A stretch of DNA of 64,000 bases from Burkholderia sp. L27(2015). GTDB taxonomy: Bacteria; Pseudomonadota; Gammaproteobacteria; Burkholderiales; Burkholderiaceae. Shown one piece after another: positions 1-9,012 of this stretch. Where the stretch lies: assembly GCF_009765705.1 (NCBI RefSeq), contig NZ_LMUX01000020.1, positions 268,291 to 332,290 on the forward strand. Direction: 5' to 3'. Numbering within the stretch: the first letter of the stretch is position 1; the number at the start of each line of letters is the position of its first letter. The notes beneath the pieces were generated by a model. That model saw only the letters and a list, made by a program, of their open reading frames with translations, ran no database searches and had not been told where the DNA came from. The translations under genes and the position numbers were made by a program.

Positions 1-385
1 ACTGGTCGGTAGCCAGAGCTTTTGGGAAGGCGTCGATGTGCGCGGCGAAGCGTTGTCGTTGGTCGTCATCGACAAATTGCCGTTTGCGCCGCCCGACGAT
101 CCCGTGCTTGCAGCGCGGCTCGATGCGCTGACGAAAAAAGGGTTGAGTCCCTTTGCGGTACATCAGTTGCCGCAAGCGGTGATCACGCTCAAGCAGGGCG
201 CCGGGCGCTTGATACGTGCAGAGACCGATCGCGGCGTGCTGATGATCTGCGACCCACGGCTGGTCGAAAAACCTTATGGCAAACGGATCTGGCAAAGTTT
301 GCCGGCTTTCAAGCGAACCCGTGAGCTTGAGGTTGTACGTGATTTCTTTGCGCCGACGCAGCCGCAGCCGCCTGAAGGCGATTGA
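1..385 (+). CDS. DinG-like ATP-dependent DNA helicase, C-terminal end (partial)
   Basis: The reading frame is open from base 2 and ends at the TGA at 383-385, so only about 127 C-terminal residues are in the window. The visible part reads VGSQSFWEGVDVRGE, then LPFAPPDDPV, then QGAGRLIRAETDRGV, then DPRL. These are the late helicase motifs (including motif VI, QGxGRLIR) of the XPD/DinG superfamily 2 helicases. Family members use ATP to unwind DNA or R-loops and usually carry an Fe-S cluster in the missing N-terminal part. The gene converges with bamD. The exact subfamily (DinG or YoaA) cannot be decided from this fragment. Confidence 0.85.
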   Translation, partial: LVGSQSFWEGVDVRGEALSLVVIDKLPFAPPDDPVLAARLDALTKKGLSPFAVHQLPQAVITLKQGAGRLIRAETDRGVLMICDPRLVEKPYGKRIWQSLPAFKRTRELEVVRDFFAPTQPQPPEGD

Positions 386-469
386 TTCTGACGCTGAAGG
401 CATCGCGTGCTTGAATTGGTTGAACGCAAGACCGCGCACAGCCAATTCAAAAAGCGAGCCCGTCTCCAA

Positions 470-497
470 TAAAAAAGCCTTCCAAAATCGGAAGGCT
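470..497 (-). terminator. Rho-independent terminator of bamD
   Basis: A perfect 8-bp stem, AGCCTTCC at 476-483 and GGAAGGCT at 490-497, encloses a 6-nt loop. It is followed on the minus strand by a run of six T (471-476 as A on the plus strand). It lies 86 bp past the bamD stop and is oriented to end bamD transcription. Confidence 0.85.
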
Positions 498-582
498 GTT
501 CGGACCACTTCGTCAGTAACCGGATGCGGCTGTGTGCGGCTTCTCTACTTGCCACATAGGCAAGTCGCACCGCGCTCACCCA

Positions 583-1410
583 CTACCAGATCTGATACCA
601 CGGCTTTTCTACCGTCTTACGCCGGAACTTGTTGCCCGGAATATAAGGGCTATCGGGGAACGTAGCGGCAAGCACGCTTTGCGTATCGGTAGCCAGTTTC
701 GTTTCGCCCAGTTTTTCGTAGGACAGCACCATGATGTGCAGCGCATCTTCAACCGCCGGCGTGTTCTGGTAGTTTTTCACTGCCAGCTGCGCGCGATTGA
801 CCGCTGCAATATAAGCACCGCGGTTGTAATAGTACTGCGCCGTATGCACCTCATGCGAGGCCAACGCATTGACGATGTAACGCATGCGCTGCGCTGCATC
901 GGGTGCATATTTGCTTTCCGGATACTTGTCGACAACCACCTTGAAGGCGTCGTAGGAGTCACGCAGCGCAAGCGGATCGCGCTCGCTCATGTCCTGACCC
1001 GCGTAGCGACCGAACAGCCCGAGATCGTCGTTGAAACTGATCAGGCCCTTCAGGTAATACGCGTAATCGATGTTCGGATGATCCGGGTGCAGCTGGATGA
1101 AACGATTGACGGCCGTGAGCGCTGAAGCCTGCTCGTTTTCTTTCCAGTAGCAGTAGGGAATGTTGAGCTGGCCCTGCTGCGCGAAAAGCCCGAACGGATC
1201 ACGCCCTTCGAGGATTTCGAAGTACTTTGAGCACTTTCCATAGTCCTTGCCGGTGAGCGCGTCTTGCGCCTCCGAGTATAATTTCTGATTAGACCATGTT
1301 GCCGTTTCGTCAGTTTTTTCGGGCAAAGCGCTGCAGCCTGCGATAATCACGGCTACGGCGGCGAATACCGCGAATTTGCATGTACGGGTGCTGGTAGTTA
1401 AGGCTCGCAT
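583..1410 (-). CDS. bamD: Outer membrane protein assembly factor BamD (ComL) lipoprotein
   Basis: The 275-residue product has a lipoprotein signal peptide with lipobox IAGC and the lipidated Cys at residue 26. The rest is TPR-like helical repeats typical of BamD/ComL, for example SDEAQDAL-type helices and FIQLHPDHPN, ending GNKFRRKTVEKPWYQIW. In the family, BamD is the essential lipoprotein of the BAM complex that folds beta-barrel proteins into the outer membrane with BamA. Length is normal. It is divergent from rluD across a 110-bp gap, the usual arrangement in Burkholderiales, and has its own terminator. Confidence 0.97.
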   Translation of the reverse strand: MRALTTSTRTCKFAVFAAVAVIIAGCSALPEKTDETATWSNQKLYSEAQDALTGKDYGKCSKYFEILEGRDPFGLFAQQGQLNIPYCYWKENEQASALTAVNRFIQLHPDHPNIDYAYYLKGLISFNDDLGLFGRYAGQDMSERDPLALRDSYDAFKVVVDKYPESKYAPDAAQRMRYIVNALASHEVHTAQYYYNRGAYIAAVNRAQLAVKNYQNTPAVEDALHIMVLSYEKLGETKLATDTQSVLAATFPDSPYIPGNKFRRKTVEKPWYQIW

Positions 1411-1461
1411 GTCCTGGCTTTATATCCTAGCGTCAAGTCTGATGACCGAGATTCACCGGCG

Positions 1462-1467
1462 ATTATA
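1462..1467 (-). promoter_or_regulatory. Candidate -10 box for bamD
   Basis: On the minus strand the bamD/rluD gap contains a perfect TATAAT about 50 nt upstream of the bamD start codon. The -35 region 17 nt further upstream is a poor match. Listed as a likely sigma-70 promoter on position and the -10 match alone. Confidence 0.4.
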
Positions 1468-1520
1468 GCTGAAGCGCAGCCGGTGCCGACGCGATTGGCG
1501 CTGAAACTTTAGGTAATGCA

Positions 1521-2831
1521 TTGCCCAACACTGATACTTCACTCACTGGCGTACCGCCTGAGCTCACATCCACGCTGAAATCCGGGGGCCAAAGCAAGCT
1601 CGAACCCGAGGTCCAAAGCGCGCTCCAACCCGGGGCGCTGGCCGGGTCTCAAGCCGAGTCTCAAGCCGGTCCTCAGCAAGGCGATTCTCAAGCCGACCTC
1701 CAAGCCGACCCCGAAATCGAGACCGAAGCCGACGAGTATGAGGTCGCGGCTGCGGCTGCGCCTGCGCCGCTCACGGCCGTGATTCCGCAGTCGCTCGCAG
1801 GCGAGCGGCTGGACAAAGCGATCGCTCAACTATTTCCAGAATTTTCCCGTAGCCGTTTGCAAAGCTGGATCGAAACGGGGCGCGTCACTGTGGATGGCGA
1901 ACCGGCGCGCGTTCGCGCCAAGGTGCCGCGCGACGCGGTGGTCGTCGTGACGCCGGATCTGCTGCCGGAGCAGCTCGCATTCACGCCGGAGCCGATCGAA
2001 CTCGACATCATTTACGAAGACGCGACCTTGGTCGTCGTCAATAAGCCGGCCGGCATGGTGGTGCACCCGGCCGCGGGCAACTGGAGTGGCACGCTGCTCA
2101 ACGGGCTGCTGCACCGTTACCGCGATGCCGCGGGCCTGCCCAGGGCCGGGATCGTACACCGGCTGGACAAGGACACCTCAGGCTTGATGGTAGTGGCTCG
2201 CAGCCTCACGTCGCAGACCGATCTGGTGCGCCAGTTGCAGGCTCGCACCGTCAAGCGCCGCTATATCGCGCTGGTGTGGGGAACGCCGCCGGCCGCGGGT
2301 CTCATCGATGCACCGATCGGCCGCGACCCGCGCGACCGCCTACGCATGGCTATCGTTCACGGCGCGACCGGCAAGCCGGCGCGCACGCACTTCGAGACGG
2401 TCGCGACCGGTCTGCTCGGCGAGCAGCCGGTTTCGGTGGTTCAATGTGATCTCGAAACCGGCCGCACCCATCAGATTCGTGTGCATCTCGCGCACCTGGG
2501 CAACCCGTTGCTGGGAGACCCGGTGTATGGGCGGGCGCGCAGTGCGCGCTCCGGCCTGGTGCTGCCGGGCGGTTTCGCGCGTCAAGCATTGCATGCCTGG
2601 CGGCTCGGCCTCGTGCATCCGGATTCCGGCGAGTTTCTGGCTTGGCACGTACCGGTGCCCGAGGATCTGGCGATGCTGGCCGACGAACTCGGCGTGGCGG
2701 GCGCACTGGCGCATCTGGGCGCAAATATCGGTGCCGACGGCGCTGATGCCGGCACGTACAAAGCGTACCGAATGGACGATGAAGATGCAGAGTACGACGA
2801 CGCGGATGACGACTCCGGCACCGAGGATTAA
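1521..2831 (+). CDS. rluD: 23S rRNA pseudouridine(1911/1915/1917) synthase RluD
   Basis: RluD isomerises three uridines in helix 69 of 23S rRNA. An S4 RNA-binding domain ([22 protein letters not shown]) starts near residue 92. The catalytic domain follows, with [14 protein letters not shown] and catalytic Asp216. The family's late motifs [13 protein letters not shown] and GDPVYG are present. The start shown is a TTG; an in-frame GTG near 1779, just before the S4 domain, is possible. The first 85 residues are a Gln/Ala/Asp-rich tract encoded by imperfect 12-15 bp repeats (about 1645-1709). The C-terminus is a strongly acidic Asp/Glu tail. Neither end is needed for the fold, so both look like lineage-specific additions. 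Confidence 0.93.
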   Translation: MPNTDTSLTGVPPELTSTLKSGGQSKLEPEVQSALQPGALAGSQAESQAGPQQGDSQADLQADPEIETEADEYEVAAAAAPAPLTAVIPQSLAGERLDKAIAQLFPEFSRSRLQSWIETGRVTVDGEPARVRAKVPRDAVVVVTPDLLPEQLAFTPEPIELDIIYEDATLVVVNKPAGMVVHPAAGNWSGTLLNGLLHRYRDAAGLPRAGIVHRLDKDTSGLMVVARSLTSQTDLVRQLQARTVKRRYIALVWGTPPAAGLIDAPIGRDPRDRLRMAIVHGATGKPARTHFETVATGLLGEQPVSVVQCDLETGRTHQIRVHLAHLGNPLLGDPVYGRARSARSGLVLPGGFARQALHAWRLGLVHPDSGEFLAWHVPVPEDLAMLADELGVAGALAHLGANIGADGADAGTYKAYRMDDEDAEYDDADDDSGTED

Positions 2832-2952
2832 CTGCGCGCGCAATTAGACGCACAAAACCGCACAAGCATGCGCTGCGTGAGAGTTGACTGCGCGAGCATC
2901 GACTGCGCGAAAGTTGATTGCGTGTCGATTGCGTTTGGACCCGACGATAGCC

Positions 2953-3801
2953 ATGAAACCGATGACCATGACATCACAACCGCTGACGTTCTCCGACTGC
3001 CTGTTGCCTGAGTGGCCGGTCGCCTCACGAGTGCGTGCGCTCGTCACTTCGCGCGCAGGCGGTGTCAGCGTTGAGCCGTATGGCTCGGGCGTGTTGGACG
3101 CCCAGTCCGGCGGCTTGAATCTCGGTTTGCATACGGGCGACGAAGCCGATGCTGTCATACAGAATCGCAACCGTTTGATCGCGATGTGCGGTGCGCAGCC
3201 TGCCTGGCTCGAACAGATCCACGGCAGTAGCGTGGTGGACGCGCAGCAGGCACTGCTCGCTCTCGAGCGCGGACAATCGCCGCTTAAGGCGGACGCAAGT
3301 GTCACCGATGCTGCGGGAGTTGGCTGTATCGTCATGGTCGCCGATTGCATGCCGGTGCTGCTTGCCGACGCGGCTGGACGTGCCGTGGGCGCGGCCCATG
3401 CAGGCTGGCGAGGGCTGGTCGGTGGGGTAATCGAACATACGGCGCAAGAAGTGACACGACGCTGCGGTGGCAGCGCCGATTTGCATGCCTTCCTCGGCCC
3501 AGCAATCGGGCCGCAGGCGTTCGAGGTCGGCGCAGAAGTGCGTGCGGCGTTTCTCGATGCCGCGCAGGCCGATGAGCGAGCGGCAACCGAAGCCGCGTTC
3601 GTGCGACATCCGAGCACAGAGGGAAAGTACTTTGGTAATTTATACGCGTTGGCCCGCCTGCGGCTGGCTCGACTCGGCATCAAATCGGTAACGGGCGGCG
3701 AGCATTGCACTTTTTCCGAACCCGAGCATTTCTATTCGTTTCGGCGTGATCGCGTCACAGGGCGTTTCGCGGCAATGATCTGGATTGCGTCCGAGGCGTG
3801 A
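2953..3801 (+). CDS. pgeF: Peptidoglycan editing factor PgeF (YfiH/LACC1 family, laccase domain)
   Basis: The 282-residue protein carries the family signatures: HTGDEADAVIQNRNRL, VADCMPVLLAD, and the metal-binding AAHAGWRGLVGGV. Family members are copper/zinc-type purine nucleoside phosphorylase or polyphenol-oxidase-like enzymes. In enterobacteria PgeF corrects wrong L-Ser incorporation in peptidoglycan precursors. The start is uncertain. The ATG at 2953 gives a normal length, but TTG 2884 and ATG 2968 are in frame and none has a strong ribosome site. The 5' flank (2882-2935) is a degenerate tandem repeat of about 11-16 bp. It sits between rluD and phaC, as in other Burkholderia. Confidence 0.9.
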   Translation: MKPMTMTSQPLTFSDCLLPEWPVASRVRALVTSRAGGVSVEPYGSGVLDAQSGGLNLGLHTGDEADAVIQNRNRLIAMCGAQPAWLEQIHGSSVVDAQQALLALERGQSPLKADASVTDAAGVGCIVMVADCMPVLLADAAGRAVGAAHAGWRGLVGGVIEHTAQEVTRRCGGSADLHAFLGPAIGPQAFEVGAEVRAAFLDAAQADERAATEAAFVRHPSTEGKYFGNLYALARLRLARLGIKSVTGGEHCTFSEPEHFYSFRRDRVTGRFAAMIWIASEA

Positions 3802-3820
3802 TGCCGGTCCGAGATACAGT

Positions 3821-3887
3821 GACCCCGACAGTGCCCCTGGTAGTAACCCCGGCAGTTACCCCGGCAGTTACCTCGGCAGTGACCTTA
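3821..3887 (+). repeat. 12-bp tandem repeat after pgeF
   Basis: Five and a half imperfect copies of a 12-bp unit (consensus TACCCCGGCAGT) begin 20 bp after the pgeF stop. Units start at 3821, 3833, 3845, 3857, 3869 and 3881, and adjacent units differ by 1-5 bases. Confidence 0.9.
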
Positions 3888-4064
3888 GCTCGTTCGGGAA
3901 AGCCCTTGTTTGTCCCGATATTCGAGCGACTATGCGGCGCTGCAAAGCGATGAACCGGAACGCCTGAACGGGGTCCAACCTGTGTCTATAGCTAGACAAA
4001 CGGCAAACCGCGGGAAAACGATAATGAAAAAAATCTCGCAGCGCGTCAAAATCTAGCTGAACGA

Positions 4065-4094
4065 TTGACACCGTAATCAACGGCGAGCAAGAAT
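4065..4094 (+). promoter_or_regulatory. Candidate sigma-70 promoter of phaC
   Basis: A perfect -35 TTGACA (4065-4070) is followed after 18 bp by AAGAAT (4089-4094), which matches TATAAT at four of six positions. It lies about 85 nt upstream of the phaC start. Confidence 0.5.
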
Positions 4095-4177
4095 GCCGTA
4101 ACCCTTGGCACTAGCAGACTGTTTCGCTATGTCGTCATTTCCACTCCCTGCAACACGCACCGGTGACAATCTAGGGT

Positions 4178-6091
4178 ATGGCTGACTCTAAACAATCCAC
4201 GGCAAGTAGTCCAACGGCCTCTACGGAGCAATTCCAAGGCATGCTTAACGCGTGGCTGGAGAACTTGAACCGCGCCATGAATCCGGCGCTCTGGGCGCAA
4301 TTGAGCGCGGCGGCTGGGTCCAACGTGACGACTGCACCGAATAATGCGATGAGTGCATCAACCGAGCAGGGCGGCGCGGCGGGATCCCACATGCCGTCGC
4401 CGTTTGCCGCATTTGCAATGCCCGGGTTTGCCGGTGCTGCGATGCCCGATATGTCCAGCTTCGGGTTCATGGGAAAATTCACGGCGCCCACGAGCATGCC
4501 TGAGTTAAAGATTGCACCCGAGAAAATTCAGCAATTGCAAAGCGACTATGCCCGCGAATGCACGGCGCTTCTCCAAAAATTAAGTTCACCCGACGTTTCC
4601 GGGCTCGACTTGTCGGATCGGCGTTTTTCTTCTGAGGCTTGGCGCTCGACGCCGGTCAGCGCATTTGCCGCTGCCTGGTATTTGCTCAATAGCCGGTTCA
4701 TGAAGCAACTGGCCGAAGCTGTCGATGTCGATGGCAAGACCCGCGAGCGGATCCGCTTTGCGCTCGAACAATGGACGGCGGCTGCCGCGCCGAGCAATTT
4801 CCTGGCACTGAACCCCGAAGCGCAGAAAACGTTAATCGAGTCGCAGGGTGAAAGCATGCGACTAGGCATTCAGAACCTGCTCAACGACATGAGCCGTGGC
4901 CGCATCACGCAAACAGACGAAACGGGTTTTGCAGTGGGTCAGAATATTGCCAACACCGAAGGCTCGGTGGTGTATCAAAACGAGCTGATCCAACTGATTC
5001 AATACAAACCGCAGACCAGCACCGTATTTGAAACGCCGCTGCTGATCGTGCCGCCGTGCATCAACAAGTACTACATTCTCGATTTGAATCCGGAAAATTC
5101 TCTGGTGCGCTACGCGGTCGAGCAAGGGCATCAGGTATTCGTGATTTCATGGCGCAACCCCGATGCGTCGCTGGCCGACAAAACCTGGGACGATTACATC
5201 GAGGACGGCGTGCTGCAGTCAATCGAGGTGGTCAAAACCATTTGCGGCCGCAGCAAAATCAACACCTTGGGGTTCTGTGTCGGTGGCACATTGCTGGCTA
5301 CCGCGCTGGCGGTGCTCGCGGCGCGTGACGAATCGAGCGCGGCTTCGCTGACATTGCTCACGTCGATGCTCGATTTTGGCGACACCGGGGTGCTGGACGT
5401 ATTTATCGACGAAGACCAAGTGCAGAAACGCGAGCAGGCTATCGGCGGCATGGGCGGCAAGCCCCCGGCGCTGATGCGGGGCAGCGAATTCGCCAGCACG
5501 TTCGCGTTCTTGCGGCCCAACGATCTGGTCTGGAATTACGTTGTCGACAATTACTTGAAAGGCCGCACGCCAGCCGCCTTCGACTTGCTGTTCTGGAACA
5601 GCGACAGCACCAACCTGCCTGGGCCGATGATGGTCTGGTATCTGCGGCATACTTATCTTGAAAACACCTTGCGCAAAGCGAACGCGCTGAGCGTGTGCGG
5701 CACACCCGTCGATCTGAGTTTGATCGACATGCCTACGTTCATTTACGGCTCGCGCGAAGATCACATCGTGCCGTGGAAAACCGCCTACGAATCGACCAAA
5801 TTGTTGAAAGGTCCTTTGCAGTTCGTGCTCGGTGCCTCGGGACATATTGCGGGCGTCATCAACCCGCCGGCCAAGAACAAGCGCAGTTACTGGAGCAGCG
5901 AGCAGGTGCACGAGTCTGCCGATGCGTGGTTCGAAGCCGCCACCGAGAATCCGGGCAGCTGGTGGACGGTATGGTCCGACTGGCTGGCCCTGCAAGGCGG
6001 CAAACGCATCAAGCCGCGCGCCAAGCTAGGGTCTGCTAAATATCCGGTGCTAGAAGCCGCGCCGGGAAGTTACGTAATGCAAGCGGCCTGA
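4178..6091 (+). CDS. phaC: Class I poly(R)-hydroxyalkanoate synthase PhaC
   Basis: PhaC polymerises (R)-3-hydroxybutyryl-CoA into PHB at the granule surface. The 637-residue protein has the PHA synthase N-terminal domain and an alpha/beta hydrolase core. The lipase-like box is LGFCVGG with nucleophile Cys367, and the catalytic His lies in LGASGHIAGV. It is about 45 residues longer than the Cupriavidus necator enzyme because of an extended N-terminus. It heads the phaC-phaA-phaB-phaR set. The ATG at 4178 has only a weak GGGT ribosome site. Family and order leave little doubt. Confidence 0.97.
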   Translation: MADSKQSTASSPTASTEQFQGMLNAWLENLNRAMNPALWAQLSAAAGSNVTTAPNNAMSASTEQGGAAGSHMPSPFAAFAMPGFAGAAMPDMSSFGFMGKFTAPTSMPELKIAPEKIQQLQSDYARECTALLQKLSSPDVSGLDLSDRRFSSEAWRSTPVSAFAAAWYLLNSRFMKQLAEAVDVDGKTRERIRFALEQWTAAAAPSNFLALNPEAQKTLIESQGESMRLGIQNLLNDMSRGRITQTDETGFAVGQNIANTEGSVVYQNELIQLIQYKPQTSTVFETPLLIVPPCINKYYILDLNPENSLVRYAVEQGHQVFVISWRNPDASLADKTWDDYIEDGVLQSIEVVKTICGRSKINTLGFCVGGTLLATALAVLAARDESSAASLTLLTSMLDFGDTGVLDVFIDEDQVQKREQAIGGMGGKPPALMRGSEFASTFAFLRPNDLVWNYVVDNYLKGRTPAAFDLLFWNSDSTNLPGPMMVWYLRHTYLENTLRKANALSVCGTPVDLSLIDMPTFIYGSREDHIVPWKTAYESTKLLKGPLQFVLGASGHIAGVINPPAKNKRSYWSSEQVHESADAWFEAATENPGSWWTVWSDWLALQGGKRIKPRAKLGSAKYPVLEAAPGSYVMQAA

Positions 6092-6133
6092 TCCGCTTGG
6101 CTCTTAGTTCATTTCCATCTAGAGGAAGCCAAA

Positions 6134-7315
6134 ATGACTGATGTCGTGATTGTTGCAGCAGCCCGCACCGCAGTGGGTAAATTTGGTGGCTCGCTAGCCA
6201 AGATCCCGGCCCAGGACTTGGGCGCCACCGTCATACGCGCTTTGCTCGAGCGCTCGGGCCTGAAGCCTGAGCAGATCAGCGAGGTCATTCTGGGCCAGGT
6301 GCTTGCCGCAGGCTCCGGCCAGAATCCGGCGCGCCAGGCGCTCATCCGTGCAGGCCTGCCGAATTCGGTGCCGGGCATGACCATCAATAAAGTGTGCGGT
6401 TCGGGCCTCAAGGCCGTGATGCTGGCGGCTAACGCCATCATCGCCGGCGACGCCGAAATCGTATTGGCGGGCGGTCAGGAAAACATGAGTGCGGCACCCC
6501 ACGTGCTGCCGGGTTCGCGCGACGGTTTCCGCATGGGCGACGCCAAGCTGATCGACTCCATGATCGTCGACGGGCTGTGGGATGCCTTCAACCATTATCA
6601 CATGGGCACCACGGCAGAAAACGTCGCGAAGGAATACGGCATCACGCGCGAGGCACAGGACGCATTCGCGGCGGCTTCGCAAAACAAAGCAGAAGCGGCG
6701 CAAAAGAGCGGGCGTTTCGATGACGAGATCGTGCCGGTGGAAATTCCGCAGCGCAAAGGCGAGCCGGTGCGTTTCGCGACCGACGAGTTCGTGCGCCACG
6801 GCGTGACCGCCGAATCGTTGGCCGGCCTCAAACCGGCGTTCGACAAGGCCGGGTCGGTTACGGCGGCCAATGCGTCGGGCTTGAACGATGGCGCCGCGGG
6901 TGTGATCGTGATGTCGGCCAAAAAAGCCGAGGCGCTGGGCCTCAAGCCGCTGGCTCGCATCAAGGCTTATGCCAATGCCGGCGTGGACCCCAAAGTCATG
7001 GGCATGGGCCCGGTACCGGCTTCGCGCCGTTGCCTCGAGCGCGCCGGTTGGAGTACCGGCGACCTCGACTTGATGGAAATCAATGAAGCGTTCGCGGCTC
7101 AAGCGCTGGCCGTGCACAAGCAGATGGGCTGGGATACATCGAAGGTCAACGTCAATGGCGGTGCGATTGCGATTGGCCACCCGATCGGGGCATCCGGCTG
7201 CCGGATCCTGGTGACGCTGCTGCATGAAATGGCCAAGCGCGATGCCAAACGCGGCCTCGCCTCGCTGTGTATCGGCGGTGGCATGGGTGTGGCACTCGCC
7301 GTCGAGCGAGTTTGA
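6134..7315 (+). CDS. phaA: Acetyl-CoA C-acetyltransferase PhaA (beta-ketothiolase)
   Basis: PhaA condenses two acetyl-CoA to acetoacetyl-CoA, the first step of PHB synthesis. All thiolase signatures are present: acyl-accepting Cys88 in [36 protein letters not shown] with the catalytic His, and the second Cys in CIGGGMGVA. Length (393) is standard. A good ribosome site (AGAGGAAG) precedes the ATG, 42 bp after phaC, so it is probably co-transcribed with phaC. Confidence 0.97.
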   Translation: MTDVVIVAAARTAVGKFGGSLAKIPAQDLGATVIRALLERSGLKPEQISEVILGQVLAAGSGQNPARQALIRAGLPNSVPGMTINKVCGSGLKAVMLAANAIIAGDAEIVLAGGQENMSAAPHVLPGSRDGFRMGDAKLIDSMIVDGLWDAFNHYHMGTTAENVAKEYGITREAQDAFAAASQNKAEAAQKSGRFDDEIVPVEIPQRKGEPVRFATDEFVRHGVTAESLAGLKPAFDKAGSVTAANASGLNDGAAGVIVMSAKKAEALGLKPLARIKAYANAGVDPKVMGMGPVPASRRCLERAGWSTGDLDLMEINEAFAAQALAVHKQMGWDTSKVNVNGGAIAIGHPIGASGCRILVTLLHEMAKRDAKRGLASLCIGGGMGVALAVERV

Positions 7316-7425
7316 CAGGAATTTGAATCCAAGAGGAGCAAAGCGAGTACGCCGCTTGACAGCAACATGGGTGCGGCGCCGAGAATGGCCCCTAGGGGTT
7401 TGAAAGATAGACCACGGAGTTCTTT

Positions 7426-8166
7426 ATGTCACAACGAGTAGCGTACGTCACGGGCGGCATGGGTGGGATCGGTACCAGCATTTGCCAGCGTTTGCACAAG
7501 CAGGGGTTTCGCGTTGTCGCCGGCTGCGGACCCAACTCGCCGCGTTGCACAAAGTGGATAGGCGAGCAAAAAGCGCTGGGTTACGATTTCGTCGCCTCGG
7601 AAGGCAATGTGGGCGATTGGGATTCGACCAAGCAGGCCTTCGATAAGGTCAAGGCTGAAGTCGGAGAGATCGATGTGTTGATCAACAACGCCGGCATCAC
7701 CCGCGATATCGTGTTTCGCAAGATGAGCCGCGAAGACTGGACTGCGGTAATCGACACCAACCTGACCAGCCTCTTCAACGTCACCAAGCAGGTGATCGAG
7801 GGGATGGTCGAGCGTGGTTGGGGACGCATTATCAACATCTCGTCCGTCAACGGTCAGAAAGGCCAGTTTGGCCAGACCAATTACGCGACCGCCAAGGCCG
7901 GCATCCATGGTTTCACCATGTCGCTGGCGCAGGAAGTGGCGACCAAGGGCGTAACGGTGAATACGGTGTCGCCGGGCTATATCGGTACGGACATGGTGCG
8001 TTCGATTCGTCCCGATGTACTCGAAAAAATCATTGCCACGATTCCGGTGCGACGCCTGGGACAACCGGAAGAAATCGGTTCGATCTGCGCGTGGTTGGCG
8101 TCGGATGAATCGGGTTTTGCGACGGGGGCGGATTTCTCGCTGAACGGCGGTTTGCACATGGGTTGA
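7426..8166 (+). CDS. phaB: NADPH-dependent acetoacetyl-CoA reductase PhaB
   Basis: PhaB reduces acetoacetyl-CoA to (R)-3-hydroxybutyryl-CoA, the PhaC substrate. It is a 246-residue short-chain dehydrogenase with glycine-rich [12 protein letters not shown] at the N-terminus, the NNAGITRD motif, the catalytic Ser in [15 protein letters not shown], and YATAKAG (Tyr and Lys). The C-terminus is GLHMG. CGGAGT precedes the ATG. The 110-bp gap after phaA contains no gene. Confidence 0.97.
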   Translation: MSQRVAYVTGGMGGIGTSICQRLHKQGFRVVAGCGPNSPRCTKWIGEQKALGYDFVASEGNVGDWDSTKQAFDKVKAEVGEIDVLINNAGITRDIVFRKMSREDWTAVIDTNLTSLFNVTKQVIEGMVERGWGRIINISSVNGQKGQFGQTNYATAKAGIHGFTMSLAQEVATKGVTVNTVSPGYIGTDMVRSIRPDVLEKIIATIPVRRLGQPEEIGSICAWLASDESGFATGADFSLNGGLHMG

Positions 8167-8292
8167 GGGTCGCGCCTGCAGCTTTATGCGGGCTTGTGTG
8201 CGGGACGATGGCCGCTCGCGCGGCTGTCCATCCTGTTCACTGGTTGCACATGAGGGGACAGCGCTTGTTGGGGGGATGCCGGACAGCGCCGA

Positions 8293-8304
8293 GGAGTCGA
8301 CTCC
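8293..8304. promoter_or_regulatory. 12-bp palindrome upstream of phaR (possible operator)
   Basis: GGAGTCGACTCC is a perfect 12-bp palindrome ending 30 bp before the phaR start, in the 168-bp phaB-phaR gap. PhaR is an autoregulated repressor in related species, so this is a reasonable operator candidate. I have not matched it to a published PhaR site. Confidence 0.35.
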
Positions 8305-8334
8305 AGGCGCTGATTGCTATGCTGAAAGGGAACC

Positions 8335-8904
8335 ATGAGCACGACAAAAAAAACAGCCGAACGTCTAATTAAAAAATATCCGAATCGCCGACTGTACGAC
8401 ACACAAACCAGCACCTACATCACCCTGAGCGATGTGAAACAGCTTGTGCTCGAAACCGAGGAATTCAAAGTACTCGATGCGAAGACCAACGAGGATCTGA
8501 CCCGCAGCATTTTGTTACAGATTATTCTCGAGGAAGAAAGCGGCGGCTTGCCGATGTTTTCCAGCCCGATGCTCTCGCAGATCATCCGGTTTTACGGTCA
8601 CGCCATGCAAGGCATGATGGGCACGTACCTCGAGAAGAATATCCAGGCCTTTATCGACATCCAGAGCAAATTGGGTGAGCAATCGCAAGGGCTGTACGAC
8701 GGCGGCCCCCTGAATTCGGACATGTGGGCGCAATTCATGAACATGCAGGCGCCGATGATGCAGGGCGTGATGACCAGCTATATCGAGCAGTCGAAGAACA
8801 TGTTCGTGGAGATGCAGGAAAAAATGCAGAGCCAGGCGAAAAACATGTTTACGACGTTCCCGTTCCCGGTTCCGCCCGGAACGGACGACAAGACGCCTAA
8901 ATAA
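8335..8904 (+). CDS. phaR: Polyhydroxyalkanoate synthesis repressor PhaR
   Basis: The 189-residue protein begins with the PHB/PHA accumulation regulator DNA-binding domain (LIKKYPNRRLYDTQTSTYITLSD). The PHB-binding accumulation domain follows (QIIRFYGHAMQGMMGTYLEKN). In C. necator PhaR binds nascent PHB granules and derepresses phasin (phaP) and its own gene. No phasin gene is in this window. AAAGGGAA precedes the ATG. The tail is Met/Gln-rich, as in homologues. Confidence 0.96.
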   Translation: MSTTKKTAERLIKKYPNRRLYDTQTSTYITLSDVKQLVLETEEFKVLDAKTNEDLTRSILLQIILEEESGGLPMFSSPMLSQIIRFYGHAMQGMMGTYLEKNIQAFIDIQSKLGEQSQGLYDGGPLNSDMWAQFMNMQAPMMQGVMTSYIEQSKNMFVEMQEKMQSQAKNMFTTFPFPVPPGTDDKTPK

Positions 8905-9012
8905 GCGTCGGCGTGCGGCCGGAAAGCGCGGCCGGCGACAGCTTGCCGGGCATGAGGGGTTGAAGGCGCGATACAATGCGGCTTCTCCGCATTTCTTCAG
9001 GCTGTCGCTATC

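Larger units (their letters stand above)
3802..4177. other. Intergenic region upstream of phaC
   Basis: The 376 bp between pgeF and phaC hold no convincing gene. The first 90 bp are the 12-bp tandem repeat listed separately, and the rest is the presumed phaC promoter region. A 60-codon frame runs through the repeat but has no ribosome site and unusual composition. Confidence 0.7.

Noticed and set aside
3785..3967. Frame through the 12-bp repeat after pgeF
   Set aside because: It overlaps the pgeF end and consists mainly of the repeat translated as SYPG-like units. No ribosome site.
8318..8323. TATGCT as a phaR -10 box
   Set aside because: It lies 12 nt before the ATG and overlaps the ribosome-site region, so a start from it would leave no leader.
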